Positions 24,630-35,593 of a stretch of DNA of 64,000 bases are shown one piece after another (position 1 is the first letter of the stretch; each line of letters begins with the position of its first letter). Made by a program: the position numbers and the translations under genes. The DNA is from Clarkia xantiana subsp. parviflora (Eukaryota; Streptophyta; Magnoliopsida; Myrtales; Onagraceae). The notes below the pieces were generated by a model that ran no database searches, had not been told where the DNA came from, and was given only the letters and a program-made list of their open reading frames with translations. The stretch covers positions 6,955,834 to 7,019,833 of the forward strand of contig JAPTYO010000023.1 in NCBI GenBank assembly GCA_036873135.1. The letters run 5' to 3'.

Positions 24630-25500
24630 TCTAAATCACTCAGATTAGTCGATGCGGCGTCAAAAAATTACGAAGAACTCAAGAGTCGATCATCAAAACG
24701 TCTGATATCCACTAAATCACTCAAACGGATCGACTACTAGCAGTGCAGAAGAACTCAAAAGTCGATCATCAAAACATCTGATATCAGTCAAATCACTCAG
24801 ATGGATCGACTACTTGCAGTGCAGAAGAACTCAAGAGTCGATCATCAAAACGTCTGATATCCACTAAATCACTCAGACGGATCGACTACTTGCAGTGCAG
24901 AAGAACTCAAGAGTCGATCATCAAAACATCTGATATCAGTCAAATCACTCAGATGGATCGACTACTTGCAGTGCAGAAGAACTCAAGAGTCGATCATCAG
25001 AATGTCTGATATCCACTAAATCACTCAGACGGATCGACTACTTGCAGTGCAGAAGAACTCAAGAGTCGATCATCAAAACATCTGATATCAGTCAAATCAC
25101 TCAAATGGATCGACTACTTGCAGTGCAGAAGAGCTCAAGAGTCGATCATCAAAACGTCTGATTTCCACTGAATCACTCAGACGGATCGACTACTTGCAGT
25201 GCAGAAGAACTCAAGAGTCGATCATCAAAACATCTGATATCAGTCAAATCACTCAGATGGATCGACTACTTGCAGTGCAGAAGAACTCAAGAGTCGATCA
25301 TCAAAACATCTGATATCAGTCAAATCACTCAGATAGATTGACTACTTACAGTACAGAAGAACTCGAGGATCGCTAACGGCCTGATATCCACTAAATCACT
25401 CAGACGGATCGATCACTTGAAGTTCTTAAAGACTGATCTTCCCAAAGTCACGAATCAACCATCCAAAATCTGATATCAGCCAAATCACTCAGAAAGGTCG
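24630..25500. repeat. Tandem array of 76-bp monomers in alternating types
   Basis: About eleven monomers spaced 76 bp (for example GATCGACTAC at 24728, 24804, 24880, 24956). Two monomer types alternate: A with GATATCCACTAAATCACTCA and B with GATATCAGTCAAATCACTCA. This gives a 152-bp higher-order unit, broken where two B copies are adjacent (25231, 25307). The core is the reverse complement of the 97-bp array core, as expected for two related elements lying in opposite orientation. Confidence 0.9.
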
Positions 25501-26731
25501 ACGACTCGGAAGACAGGTTAGATACTTGGGAAATTTTACCCTTCTTAAAGTTCGACTGTGTAGAATTTCGATATCTATTCTAAAAATTGAGCATGTTCAA
25601 TGAGCAACAATCTTTGGTATGTTTATTGGGAATGATTAAACTTTCTAAAAAAGATCTAATAGTACTTTAAGTTTGGCATAAAGTGCAAAAGGGTAATAAA
25701 GGAACGGATGAGCAAAGATCGTCAAAGATGGATAAAACCTCCCTTCTTTCATTAAACAAATAAAAGTTTACATTGAGTCGGGAAGGAAATTAAAACATCT
25801 ATACAAGCTTCCTCCTCCTCTCTTGATTCGCATTTGCAACAACATTGATTTGTGTGGTAGGATTGTCTCCTCCCACTGAATTTATTATGAAAATGTCTCC
25901 ATCTTCATTTACTATGTCATTCACTTGCGTTGCTGCCTCAAATCTCCCACTCGAAGTAAGTGGGACCTGACCATCATTGTCATCATGCTCCATTTCGATC
26001 AAGACTTCATCTGATTTGATTTCACCAAGCGTTGGAAATTCGTCCTCAAGGAATGTAACGTCTCATGTTCGACCACGACACAATCATCCCAAGCTAATTT
26101 AAACATGTATCCTCTAAGAGTAGTTGTCGTACTCTTGATCTGAATACTTGTTTAATGCGCAAATTAATGCCGCATGATGATAAACTTTACCTCGTTATCA
26201 TTCATTTTAGCTTTTATGGCGTCGTGTTTGACTGATTCGCAAAATCTGATATCAGCCAAATCACTCAGAAAGCTCGACGACTCGAAAGACATGTTAGATA
26301 CTTGGGAAATTTTACCCTTCTTAAAGTTCGACTGTGTAGAATTTCGATATCTATTCTAAAAATCGAGCATGTTCAATGAGCAACAATCTTTGTTATGTTT
26401 ATTGGGAATGATTAAACTTTCTAAAAAAGATCTAATAGTACTTTAAGTTTGGCAGAAAGTGCATCACTCCCATTTGCAACAACATTGATTTGTGTGGTAG
26501 GATTGTCTCCTCCCACTGAATTTATTATGAAAATGTCTCCATCTTCATTTACCATGTCATTCACTTGCGTTGCTGCCTCAAATCTGATATCAGCAAAATC
26601 ACTCAGAAAGGTCGACGACTCGGAAGACAGGTTAGATACTTGGGAAATTTTACCCTTCTTAAAGTTCGACTGTGTAGAATTTCGATATCTATTCTAAAAA
26701 TCGAGCATGTTCTAAAAATGTCTCCATCTTC
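25475..26731. repeat. Patchwork of two alternating fragments (gypsy tail and copia linker)
   Basis: Block X (array end plus about 200 bp beginning near GACAGGTTAGATACTTGGG) occurs at 25475-25687, 26241-26462 and 26579-26712. Block Y (minus-strand copia integrase-linker DNA) occurs at 25795-26240, 26470-26584 and, as a 17-bp stub, 26714-26731. Junctions share short identical runs such as AAATCT. This is a local rearrangement, not a simple tandem repeat. Confidence 0.8.
25799..26240 (-). pseudogene. Copia-like pol fragment (integrase-RT linker)
   Basis: The minus strand encodes VPLTSSGRFEAATQVND and an acidic stretch NEDGDIFIINSVGG, matching almost residue for residue the plus-strand frame at about 63655-63790 (VPLTSSGRFEAAMQVNE). 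DNA homology extends to about 26200 (matching 63471-63610). It is an isolated piece of the copia-like family at the right end of the window, with no flanking catalytic domain. A shorter duplicate lies at 26470-26584. Confidence 0.7.
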
Positions 26732-26894
26732 GTTCCCCCCCCCCTCTCCATGCTGGTTATCGCCCGCTCTGCAGGACCCGGCGTATAGAAGATTGAGACA
26801 GAGATCAAAATTAGTTCGGGGATCGAGGTAGAAGCCGAAGTGCGTTTGTGGATCGAGGACCGTAAAAAGAAGTTCGAGATATCCCAAGTGGAAA
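26732..26894. other. Unassigned segment with C-run
   Basis: Begins with a run of ten or more C (about 26735-26745) directly at a patchwork junction. No gene or known repeat recognised; it leads into a decayed LTR. Confidence 0.3.
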
Positions 26895-27393
26895 ACGATC
26901 TCAACACTAGTAATCACAATTACGCAGCGGAAGATGTGCACATACCTTAAACGCTTTCCATAGTCCCAAGATCTTGCTGAGGGAGTTATCGATCCACCGG
27001 ATGGAACCCGTAGAGGTTCTTGTTAAGGAAGCCCTACGCGGTATAGTCTCCACAACAAAGCCTCTGATCGATTCTTGGCACACCCTTGGTGAAGGATAGG
27101 TTCGGCCGAAACTAGTATGTGTTAGGGAGGAGGGTTTTCTCTCAAATTACCACAAATAAAACCCCTAACACTCCCTATTTATAGGAGGAGCAAAGTGGAC
27201 AAAAGTCCACTTTGCCCACACCTAATATTCGGCCGGCCATGGTGTATAAGGGATGACCGATTTTGGGCCTCTCATGTCAATTGGGATTTGGATCTAGCCT
27301 AATTTCCCTAATTGACATTTACCCAATTGTCTCAGGTAACATATACATATTAATGGGCTTCCATTTACGACGCTCAGTCACCATATGCTAACA
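26895..27393 (-). mobile_element. Decayed copia-like LTR (minus)
   Basis: Reverse-complement homologue of the plus LTR at 59105-59704: both share the TGTTAGCATATGGTG start (here minus, at 27393), the mirrored GCAAAGTGGACAAAAGTCC block, a TATA box (CTATTTATAGGAGG on the plus strand near 27175) and ATTACGCAGCGGAAG near the far end. The outer end (about 26895) is eroded and has no clear terminal motif. Confidence 0.65.
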
Positions 27394-28517
27394 GTACGCA
27401 ACTCATTAATTGAAAAATAGGGCTCCGTCCCCAACATGTAATATCCAGCTAGCTTGACATAGTTAAGACGCAATTATAACATGCATTCATATAAATATCA
27501 AATAATTGCAATTCAACCCACAAAATGATTCAGTCTCATAATTATGCATTCTCCGAGATCCATCCCCATAACCGAAACTAGGCATCAAGTTTGATTAAAA
27601 CGTTAAAATATGAAACTTATTCGCATTGTGTAGGTAATTTTAAAGTTAAAAAACATTTGGATTTAAAATTTGACCGGTCTAATTTTCAGTTGACCCGAAT
27701 CTGGTCCGGTTCGTTCAACCTGGTCCGAAAGGTCCGGTCTGATTTACTCGGTCCGATCGGTCCAGTCCGGTTTAGGTGATTTTGGTTCGGTTTATCGAAT
27801 CAGATTGGGTTTGACCCGACTCATTAGCCCACCCGGTCCGAACCGACCCGATCTGGGTTTGACTGATTGAGAAAACCTTAGTAGATCGACCGACCCGGTT
27901 GTGCATTTGGATCCGGCCTAGTAATCCATAGGGTTCGGCCGAAATTAATTACGTGGTGGCTAAGTAGGATTTTAAAATCCACTAAAAACTTAACTTAGTC
28001 ATCAAGTAACAATAACTATAATAGATATACTTTTCAAATATATTGCACTATATATATATATATATATACTAAATTGATTAGATTATATATTAGAGATATA
28101 AATCTATCAACAATATATTTTCTCAATCTTTAGACAATTAATCAATACCAAATATATATCTATATCCCTAAAATCATGGAAATAATATATCGGTAATTAA
28201 TGTCAAGATTTTACATTGACTAAACCCTAGGGCCACCTCGTCGGCCACGACGAAAACCGCCGCCGGCCACCAAAAGAACCACCGTCGGCGGCGGCGAAAT
28301 ATATATATATATTAATTGTCACCACGGTTGGCCATGGCCAAGCCGTGGCTCACGCCGTGGTTTGGCCTATGCTTGCCGCGACCCTATGGTTTGATGGGCT
28401 ATTTTAAGGTCAAATTTTACCTCGATTAATAATCCAAACTTCGATTTTGACAAAAATCATGTTTTCATTAATATTCATGAACACAGTTTTATCAAAAATC
28501 ATGAACACCCTACAATC
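27394..28517 (-). mobile_element. Leader of a copia-like element, no coding capacity
   Basis: Minus-strand leader homologous to 59719-61135 and to 58650-57163 (shared landmarks CCAGCTAGCTTGACAT and GATCCATCCCCATAA). It includes a GGTCCGG/GGTTCGG-rich tract (about 27680-27900) and a short TA microsatellite at 28048-28070. It joins the LTR at 27393 with no gag, pol or polypurine tract between, so the interior has been lost. Confidence 0.65.
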
Positions 28518-28527
28518 TCTGATACCA
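28518..28527 (-). promoter_or_regulatory. Primer-binding site of the minus copia-like element
   Basis: TCTGATACCA on the plus strand is the complement of the initiator tRNA-Met primer site, next to the LTR that starts at 28529. Confidence 0.75.
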
Positions 28528-28528
28528 A

Positions 28529-29129
28529 TGTTGGATTTAGGGAATATAACTACAGAATAAAACACATGTACATGCCAGGTAAACTAATTACGCAGCGGAA
28601 CTAGAGGCACATACCAGTTTAGATTTCCGTAGCTCAAGATCGTCATGAGGGAGTTCGCCATCTGTCGGATGGTATCTTGCGGGAACCCTTGTTGAAGAGC
28701 AATCCACAAGCAATGGTCCACATCAAAGCCTCTTCAATATGGTGACATGATGGATCTCTGGGGCAAATTCTTGACACAATTTCAGCACCTCCTTGTGTAG
28801 ACTATGGTTCGACCGAAACCCTTAGGAAATATGGAAAGGGATTCCTTATCTTATCAACTAAAATGGAGAAAGTAATTAACCCCAATAAATCCCCTAGCAT
28901 TTCATATTTATAAGAGGAGGTGAGCAAAGCCAACATAGGGTTTTCCCTTTTAATTTCGGCCGCACTATGCTAGGAAATGGACTGGCCCATTTTGGGCCAA
29001 TTGTGGCTCATAGGGACTTTGGCCTGTGCCCAAAATCCCTTATGTGCCTTACCCGAATTCTACTTATTCTGTTTGGCTTATATTAATGAGCTCCCAATTA
29101 CGGCGGCCCATATACACCAAATGCCAACA
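28529..29129 (-). mobile_element. Copia-like 5' LTR (minus), 601 bp
   Basis: Plus-strand TGTTGGATTTAGG...GCCAACA. It shares ATTACGCAGCGGAA, CATCAAAGCCTC and an A/T-rich TATA region (CATATTTATAAGAGG) with the LTRs at 26895-27393 and 58665-59104, but is clearly diverged from both, so the two LTRs flanking the 1.1-kb leader are not a matching pair. Confidence 0.65.
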
Positions 29130-31420
29130 ACCCTAACCATGGTCCGACCTAGCTATATATGTGTCGGACCATGGCTATGTCAATTTAGCCCTAGTGCGGT
29201 TGATAATATTTAAGGGCTAGATTTCAAAAATAAAAAAGTTAGGACAATAAATTCGAGGAGTAAAATGAACAAAATAAAAATTTAGGGATAGACATGTGCA
29301 ACTCAAGTGACTATTTAATGGTAATACCAAAAGTTAAAATTTATCAAACATGTCATACCAAAAAGGGGATTTGCTACCACACTTTCAAAGTTGCCATGCT
29401 TTTGCAAATAATTTTAGAGAGTTGGCTATTTTAGAGTATAGTGTTTTTAACTCAAAATTAAAACCGTTAGATTAAATTATCTACTCTCTCCTCACATCTT
29501 ACATCTCTCATTCTCTATTATTTTTTTTTTACCAATTCCGTCTTTATTATTAAATCATTATTATATCACGAAAAAGAGTAAATTATTACATATTATATAT
29601 ATGAAAAAAAATTCTAATATATAAATTGGTGATAACTAATATATTAATTGAGATGCACATGCCCCCGAAAAATGAAATGTGTTAGATGAATACTTTATTA
29701 CGGGGAATTCTAAAGTACAAATGTGCTTAAATAGTTTTATGAATTTATTAGCTAAAAAAACTATCGAATTGTGTAAACCGTTTAGCTGGGTGAACCCTCG
29801 AGGTAAAATGAGTCAATAGGCTCACTCGGATCAACTTACTAGCCTTTTAGATTGAAAAAATTAATATTTAAATGCATTTGTCATTTATCGTTCACCCAGT
29901 CCAACCGTTCACAAAACATAATAGTTTTAAAAAAAATCATAAAACTTTCAAAGTTCATTTTCTTTTTAGGGTTCACCTTGCCAAAACATTTTCCCAACCC
30001 AATATAAAAATTTTAGAAAAAAAATTATAAATCTACTTAAACCTTAAAAAAAAACATGTTACATATAATATTTACAACATACATTATTCTAATAATAAAT
30101 TATTTATGTCGTGATTGGTAGTCACAAACATGTGCTATATATATGGTTAAGTAAGAAAATATTTACTTCTTCATGTACTCGGAGCCAATCAAGTTTAAGT
30201 ACATAAATTTTTTCAGCATATAAGATCTACAAATTAATTTCATCTAAAATAAATAAATAAATGTATAATTTCATCTAACTATATGCATATATATATATAT
30301 ATATCAGCCTCTTATAGTTTGGAATTGACAAATATAACTCGAACGACTTAAATCTAAAAATCACCTCTATTATTCATCTAGTTAAACCACCATCAATAAG
30401 TCCAAGATAATATTGTTTCTTCATTTCATTCTATAGAATAATGAGGTACATATTTACTTTATTAAAATCAAACGATAACACATTTGTACGAGTACAAATA
30501 AAGCTTATATAACAACAATGAGATAAATGGTTATGATTTATTATATAATATAATAATAATTAAGTAAATAATATAGTTTATGTATTAAATATGTAATATA
30601 TTTTATTTAACAGTGAATGTGAGCAAAAAAAATCGATTAGGATGGTAATTAAATATTAAAATAATTTTGAAGGTAATTTTAAATTAATTAATTAAAAAAA
30701 TTGAATTTGTTCGAATTAACTATAATATAATATAAAATAACATATTTATTTGTGTAAAATTATATATAAGAATAGATTGATGACATGATATACAATAATT
30801 AATTCATTAAAAAAAAAAAAGAACATGTAAATAATAATAACCATAAAAAAAGAAATAAATAGGAATGACTCAATAATAATTTATATTTAAAAAGCAATAA
30901 TAAGTCAAAAATAAAAAAGTTACATACATTAGTCGTCATAAATCAATGGTATATATATAAAAATCAATTAATGAAAAAAGAGAAAATTGAAAAAAAGTAA
31001 GAGATTGTATCAATAAAAAATATCAATGGTTCACAATTCAAATGTAAATAAACATGATAGTAATTTAGCCACTCCTTTTTAGGAAGAAAAATGAATTTGC
31101 AAGTTAGTCCCTCCTAAAAAGTTGCACTTATCTCTATCTATCTCCAAGTTGGTGGGTTCCATTAAAAAGAGCACCGATGCTTTTAAAGGTTTGTAGGCAT
31201 TTCCACCAAAAAGCTAATTAAACCTTTAATAATTAACCGTTGCAGGAATTTGCGCAAGTTTCTCTCTTGGGTCGACATCCCTCATTAAAAGCCCTTGACA
31301 ACGAAGTCCGTTCAATAAAAGAGGGACCGCAACATGATTCTTAAGCCTTAACTTAATATACTAACAAAACAAAATTGACTGTACTTTTATGCTAAAACCG
31401 AGATTAAGTGAACGCGAGTA
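29130..31420. other. AT-rich intergenic DNA
   Basis: About 2.3 kb with high A+T, short poly(A/T) runs and TA microsatellites (30288-30303). No ORF, RNA gene or transposon end could be supported on either strand. Confidence 0.5.
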
Positions 31421-31425
31421 TACAT

Positions 31426-32141
31426 TGTTGGATCACGGTGGAACTCCGGTACGATCTTTGACGGCGATCCTAGCTCCTTCGCTCCACGTAATCCTGCAAG
31501 AGGGGATAGACCGGGCGGTGACCCAGAATCCCTCTCTGATGCTTAAATGAGTATCTCGTATACGGTGGCAAGTAAGAATCTCAAAGTGTCTCTTAGAAAA
31601 CGTAATTGATATGAGGTGACCTCTGCCCTTTTATAGGCGGAGAGGTACCTCAGTTACCTGGTGAACCGTTGGGGTGGTTAGCCCGTATCCCGCGTATCTC
31701 GTGCACGATCCCGCCTATCTAGGTCATGATCTCGCTTATCTCGGCCACGCCCCACGTATCTCGGCCACGCTCCGCGTATCTTAACTACGCTCCGCATATC
31801 TCGGCCACGCCCCGCGTATCTCGGCCTTGACCTCTAATGGCAAGTCCCGACTAACATCGGGGACTCCAGAGTTATCTCGTTGTGTCACCGCTCGGGGCCC
31901 CTCGTCATCGTGACATGGCCAATCATTCTCAGGGATTCGTCATCGGGGCCTACTTAAAGGCTTCTCATCGGGAGCTTCCAGCTCACCTATCGGGACCGAC
32001 TCTGTCGGGACCTTTCATCATCGGGACTCCCTACGTCGGGACCCTTCGCCTTGGTCATCTTGACCTTCATTTGGGGCCCAGTGGGCCTGTTCGCCGTTTC
32101 CTCGCCGTTAAGGGGCCTAACGGTCATAGCGGAACCCATCA
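31426..32141 (-). repeat. 3' LTR of the 8.7-kb gypsy element
   Basis: 716 bp. A minus-strand TATA box (CCTATAAAAGG) lies near 31630-31645. About 31690-31830 contains six or more short repeats of CGTATCTCGGCCACGCCC-type sequence in the U3. Beyond 32141 the minus strand has CTTGGGGCAAA, the polypurine tract. Confidence 0.9.
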
Positions 32142-32520
32142 TTTGCCCCAAGACATGAGGGACTTATAGTTCGTCGTGTCTTTTCAACTCCCGACCTCCC
32201 GATGTCGGAGTCGGGGATCTTTCCCTTGGCATAGTCACTTAGTACAGGTCTTCTCGCTTACATTTCCTCAATACCTTGTGGATAACTGCCAAATCCGAGA
32301 GGACATCTCGGTTACCCAGCCATTAAATGCAGCAGATAACGAAGCGACGTCTTCAGTACTCGTGCCTGATTTTTCGCGCCTGCTTTTTCTGAAAAGTGCT
32401 TTTCAGGCTATTTCATCATTGCATATGTTGTCATTCTGCACGTTTCATCTCAACAGTTCAGATCAGAACGCTTCAATTTCGACGATTCAGATCAAAGCGT
32501 CCCTTCGACTGTCCTCTTCG
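32142..32520 (+). promoter_or_regulatory. Upstream region of the antisense ORF, with TATA box
   Basis: Starts with the polypurine tract (minus strand, 32142-32153). On the plus strand it ends in CCTATAAAACCC at about 32521-32532, a good TATA box some 160 bp before the ATG of the antisense ORF at 32690. The ORF therefore seems to have a promoter separate from the LTR (inference). Confidence 0.5.
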
Positions 32521-32689
32521 CCTATAAAACCCTAACCGTGAGCACAGTTTCGCTTTTACTGTCTCCGAATTTTCAAAAGCTCTCTGCAACTTCTCTGCGA
32601 ATTCAAGCTCTTGTGATACCGAAGACCTCAGTGCTTTTTCGATCACCTTTCCGGCAACGTCGAGTTCGTCCTTCCAACCTCCAATCATC

Positions 32690-33107
32690 ATGTCTGGTAA
32701 GGGTTTCTTCTTTATTGTTCGCCTGTTTTCTCCCTTTATTTCTGCTTAGTTTGTTTGTAATTTTCCGGAAAACCCAATGTGCCTTCCCATGGCTGATTTC
32801 AGACAGCGGATCTAGTTCTGAGGGAAGGAAGCCCTTCAATTTCGACTATGCTTTGAACGAGATTTCCAGCACTGCTTACGATGCAGCTCTCCGGGAGGGA
32901 TGCATCATCTCCACCAGAGAAGCCAATGCTCAAGGCAGGAAATGCATAGCACAAGTTCAGAGTGAAGAGGAGCTACTTTTTCATCAAAAACTCCTCGATC
33001 CCATGACCCCGATAGTCGACCTTTCAGCAGCTGACCCTGTGGAGCCTTCTGCCACAGACCTCGTGGACCCTGCTCCCGTTGATGCCGCTGACAAGGACCA
33101 AGCCTAA
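32690..33107 (+). CDS. Antisense ORF of the gypsy element, two exons, 103 aa, function unknown
   Basis: Exon 1 is only seven bases (32690-32696, ATG TCT G), followed by a GTAAGG donor. Exon 2 runs 32803-33107 after a TTTCAG acceptor and ends in TAA. Splicing keeps the frame: exon 2 starts DSGSSSEGRKPFNFDYAL and ends in an acidic, Asp/Pro/Ala-rich tail. The protein has no recognised domain, signal peptide or membrane segment once the intron is removed (the unspliced frame shows a spurious hydrophobic run). It lies on the strand opposite gag-pol, between pol and the 3' LTR, where several plant Tat elements are known to carry antisense ORFs. Exon 2 also reads open upstream of the acceptor, so an unspliced 189-aa form starting at 32538 is possible but less likely. 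Confidence 0.5.
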
Positions 33108-33227
33108 CTGCTTATCTTTAGAGTCCTTGTATTCTCCTTATTTTTGTAATCATCGGGCTTTCGAGCCCCATTAATATCAGACTTTCTCAGTTCCGATTTT
33201 TCATTGCACTTCTCAAAGTGACTTTAC

Positions 33228-33784
33228 TACACTTACTTAAGTCGAAACCTCGACACTTGAGATATTCTCATACATCACTTAAGACGATTTACCAACTTGC
33301 ACCACTTAAGGTGACTTACCATCATGCACCACTTAAGGCGACTTAATCTCGTGCATCACTTAAGACGACTTAATCTCATGCATCACTTAAGACGACTTTA
33401 ACAATACTTAGAGTAAATCTAAGAATCATGCATCACTTAAGACGACTTTTCTCATGCACCACTCAAGGCGACTTTTCTCGTGCACCACTCAAGGCGACTT
33501 TTCTCGTGCACCACTCAAGGCGACTTTTCTCGTGCACCACTCAAGGCGACTTTTCTCGTGCACCACTCAAGGCGACTTTTCTCGCGCACCACTCAAGGCG
33601 ACTTTATAACGCTTAGAATAAATCTAAGAACAACTCTGATTGGAAGCAACCTCTTTATTTATTGATGGCACAAAATTTGCTTACATCGAATCAAACGATA
33701 AATAGCTTACACCACTTAAGGCGATTTTACATCGGGCACCACTTAAGGCGACTTTCATCGGGCACCACTTAAGGCGACTTTTCA
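33228..33784. repeat. Tandem array, 26-bp monomer
   Basis: Copies of CACCACTCAAGGCGACTTTT with a short spacer, perfectly repeated at 26 bp across about 33455-33600 and degenerate either side (CACTTAAGGCGACTT). Interrupted at 33603-33700 and resuming at 33703-33784, right up to the stop codon of pol. Regular and short, but the units have no variable spacers, so it is not a CRISPR array. It is the 3' tandem array of this element. Confidence 0.9.
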
Positions 33785-35593
33785 TCAAGCATGGTGTTTC
33801 TTCAAGTGTTCGCCACTAAAAGAATGCTTTAACGCTCTGCCATCGAGGTCTTCCAACTTGTACGCATTTGGAGCTGGCATCCCCACGACCTTGTAAGGTC
33901 CTTCCCATTTTGGTGACATCTTGGTGATTCGATCCAAAAGGGTAAACTCGTTGCGTCGCCAAACCAGCTCCCCGACGAAGAATTGTCGGGACTTAACTCG
34001 CCGATTGTAATACCTGGCCGTCGCCAATCGCATTCGAGCCTGGACTTCGTCGGTTTCCTGCCTCTTTTCTTCGAGCAAGTCCAAGTCCAGAAGTCTCATT
34101 TCATCGTTCGTCAGAGGTTCGTAATATCTCATTCGATGGGATGCCACGGCTACCTCCACGGGAGCTACAGCCTCCGTGCCATAAACAAGGCCAAACGGAG
34201 TCTCCCCAGTTGATCGTTTGGGTGTCGTTCTAACAGCCCAAAGCACGTTTTCCAGCTCGTTCAGCCATTTGCCCTTCAAGGCATAGACCCTTTTCTTCAG
34301 GCCATCCATCACGATTTTATTGGCCGATTCCACCTGGCCATTAGTCTGAGCATGGCGGACAGAGGCTGTCCGATGCTCGATGTTCAACTCCTCCAGATAC
34401 TCCTTCACCTGAGACCCGTTAAACGGTGAACCATTGTCGCTGATCACCACCTTAGGAATCCCGTATCTGGATACAATATGCGTCTGGAGGAACTTGATGA
34501 TCTGGTTCCCCGTTGTTCCGGCCAACGCCTTTGCCTCTATCCATTTCGAAAAATAATCGATAGCTACAAGCAAATACTTACATTGACCTTGTGCTTGTGG
34601 AAGAGGTCCCACCAAGTCGATGCCCCACTGCGCGAAGGGCCAAGCGCTCTTGATGGATGTCAGATTAGCGGCCGGAGCCACAATACTCGGGGCGTACCTC
34701 TGGCACGCGTCACAGGATCGGACCAACGCCGTCGCCTCCTTGCTCATCGTAGGCCAATAATAGCCCAAGTTCAGCACTTTCCTCATAACAGATCGGGCCC
34801 CTTCATGACAAGCCGCGACCCCTTCATGTACCTCCTTCAGGATTCGACTTGTGTCGGGCTCAGCCACACACTTCAAGTACGGAGTCGAGAACCAGCCCTT
34901 CTTGTATAGCTGATTGTCCAGCATCACGTAATTAGCCACGATCCGACGTATCCTGTCAGTTACTACTTTGTCATCGGGGACTGCCCCCGTAGTCAGGTAC
35001 GCGACTATCGGGGTCATCCAAGTGGGCTCCTCCTCCGATCCTGCTTCAATAGCACACACCTGTGTCGGGTCGGTGGTCGACAAGATCACCTTCTCCCAGA
35101 AGTGCACCTTCCGGTTTTCCTCCAAGGGTGCCCCCAGGGCAAATTTGCTCAAGGCATCTGCCTCCACGTTTTCCTCCCTCGGGATCGCCTCGATGTCAAA
35201 GCTTTTAAAACTCTCCTTCAGGGCTTGCACCTCGCGCATGTATTTCCTCATCATCGGGCTCTTCGCCTCATACCACCCTTGAACCTGGTTTACAATCAGG
35301 GCCACGTCGCACTTCACTCTCAAGTGAGCGACTCCCGTACCTTTGGCAATTTTCAGGCCAGTGATAAGAGCCTCGTACTCAGCTTCGTTGTTTGTGGCCC
35401 TAAATGTTAGAGCCAGAGCATATCGAAGCGGTTCACCTCCACCTGGTGGTATTAATACGAACCCTGCTCCTGATCCATCTAAACTCGAGGAGCTATCCGT
35501 GTACATCTCCCAGGTATTTTCCTCGTTTGGCTGTTCTGATTGCTCTGCCATCTCTGGTTGTTCTGCTATCGGGACCTCCATGGTTGCCCCCTA
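33785..35593 (-). pseudogene. pol: Pol part 2: archaeal-type RNase H and integrase
   Basis: Open for nearly 600 codons from after a TAG (35591-35593) to TGA 33785-33787. Residues 23-150 form a second RNase H (YTDSSSS with D29, NNEAEYEA with E68, D92 and D142), the extra archaeal-like RNase H known from Tat elements. Integrase: zinc finger H252, H259, C290, C293, then D322 (WGIDLVG), D382 (ISDNGS) and E418 (TNGQVESA), with a C-terminal WRRNEF...PKWEGPY segment and no chromodomain. The upstream stop lies in the linker between the two RNase H domains. All catalytic residues looked for are present. Confidence 0.93.

Noticed and set aside
32538..33107. Unspliced 189-aa reading of the antisense ORF with a transmembrane-like run
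   Set aside because: The hydrophobic part is translated intron with good splice signals at both ends; the spliced 103-aa form is preferred.
33428..33665. Open frames of repeated HHSRRLFSCTTQGD and a CRISPR-like look
   Set aside because: A 26-bp satellite with no spacers, in a plant retrotransposon; neither a protein nor a CRISPR array.
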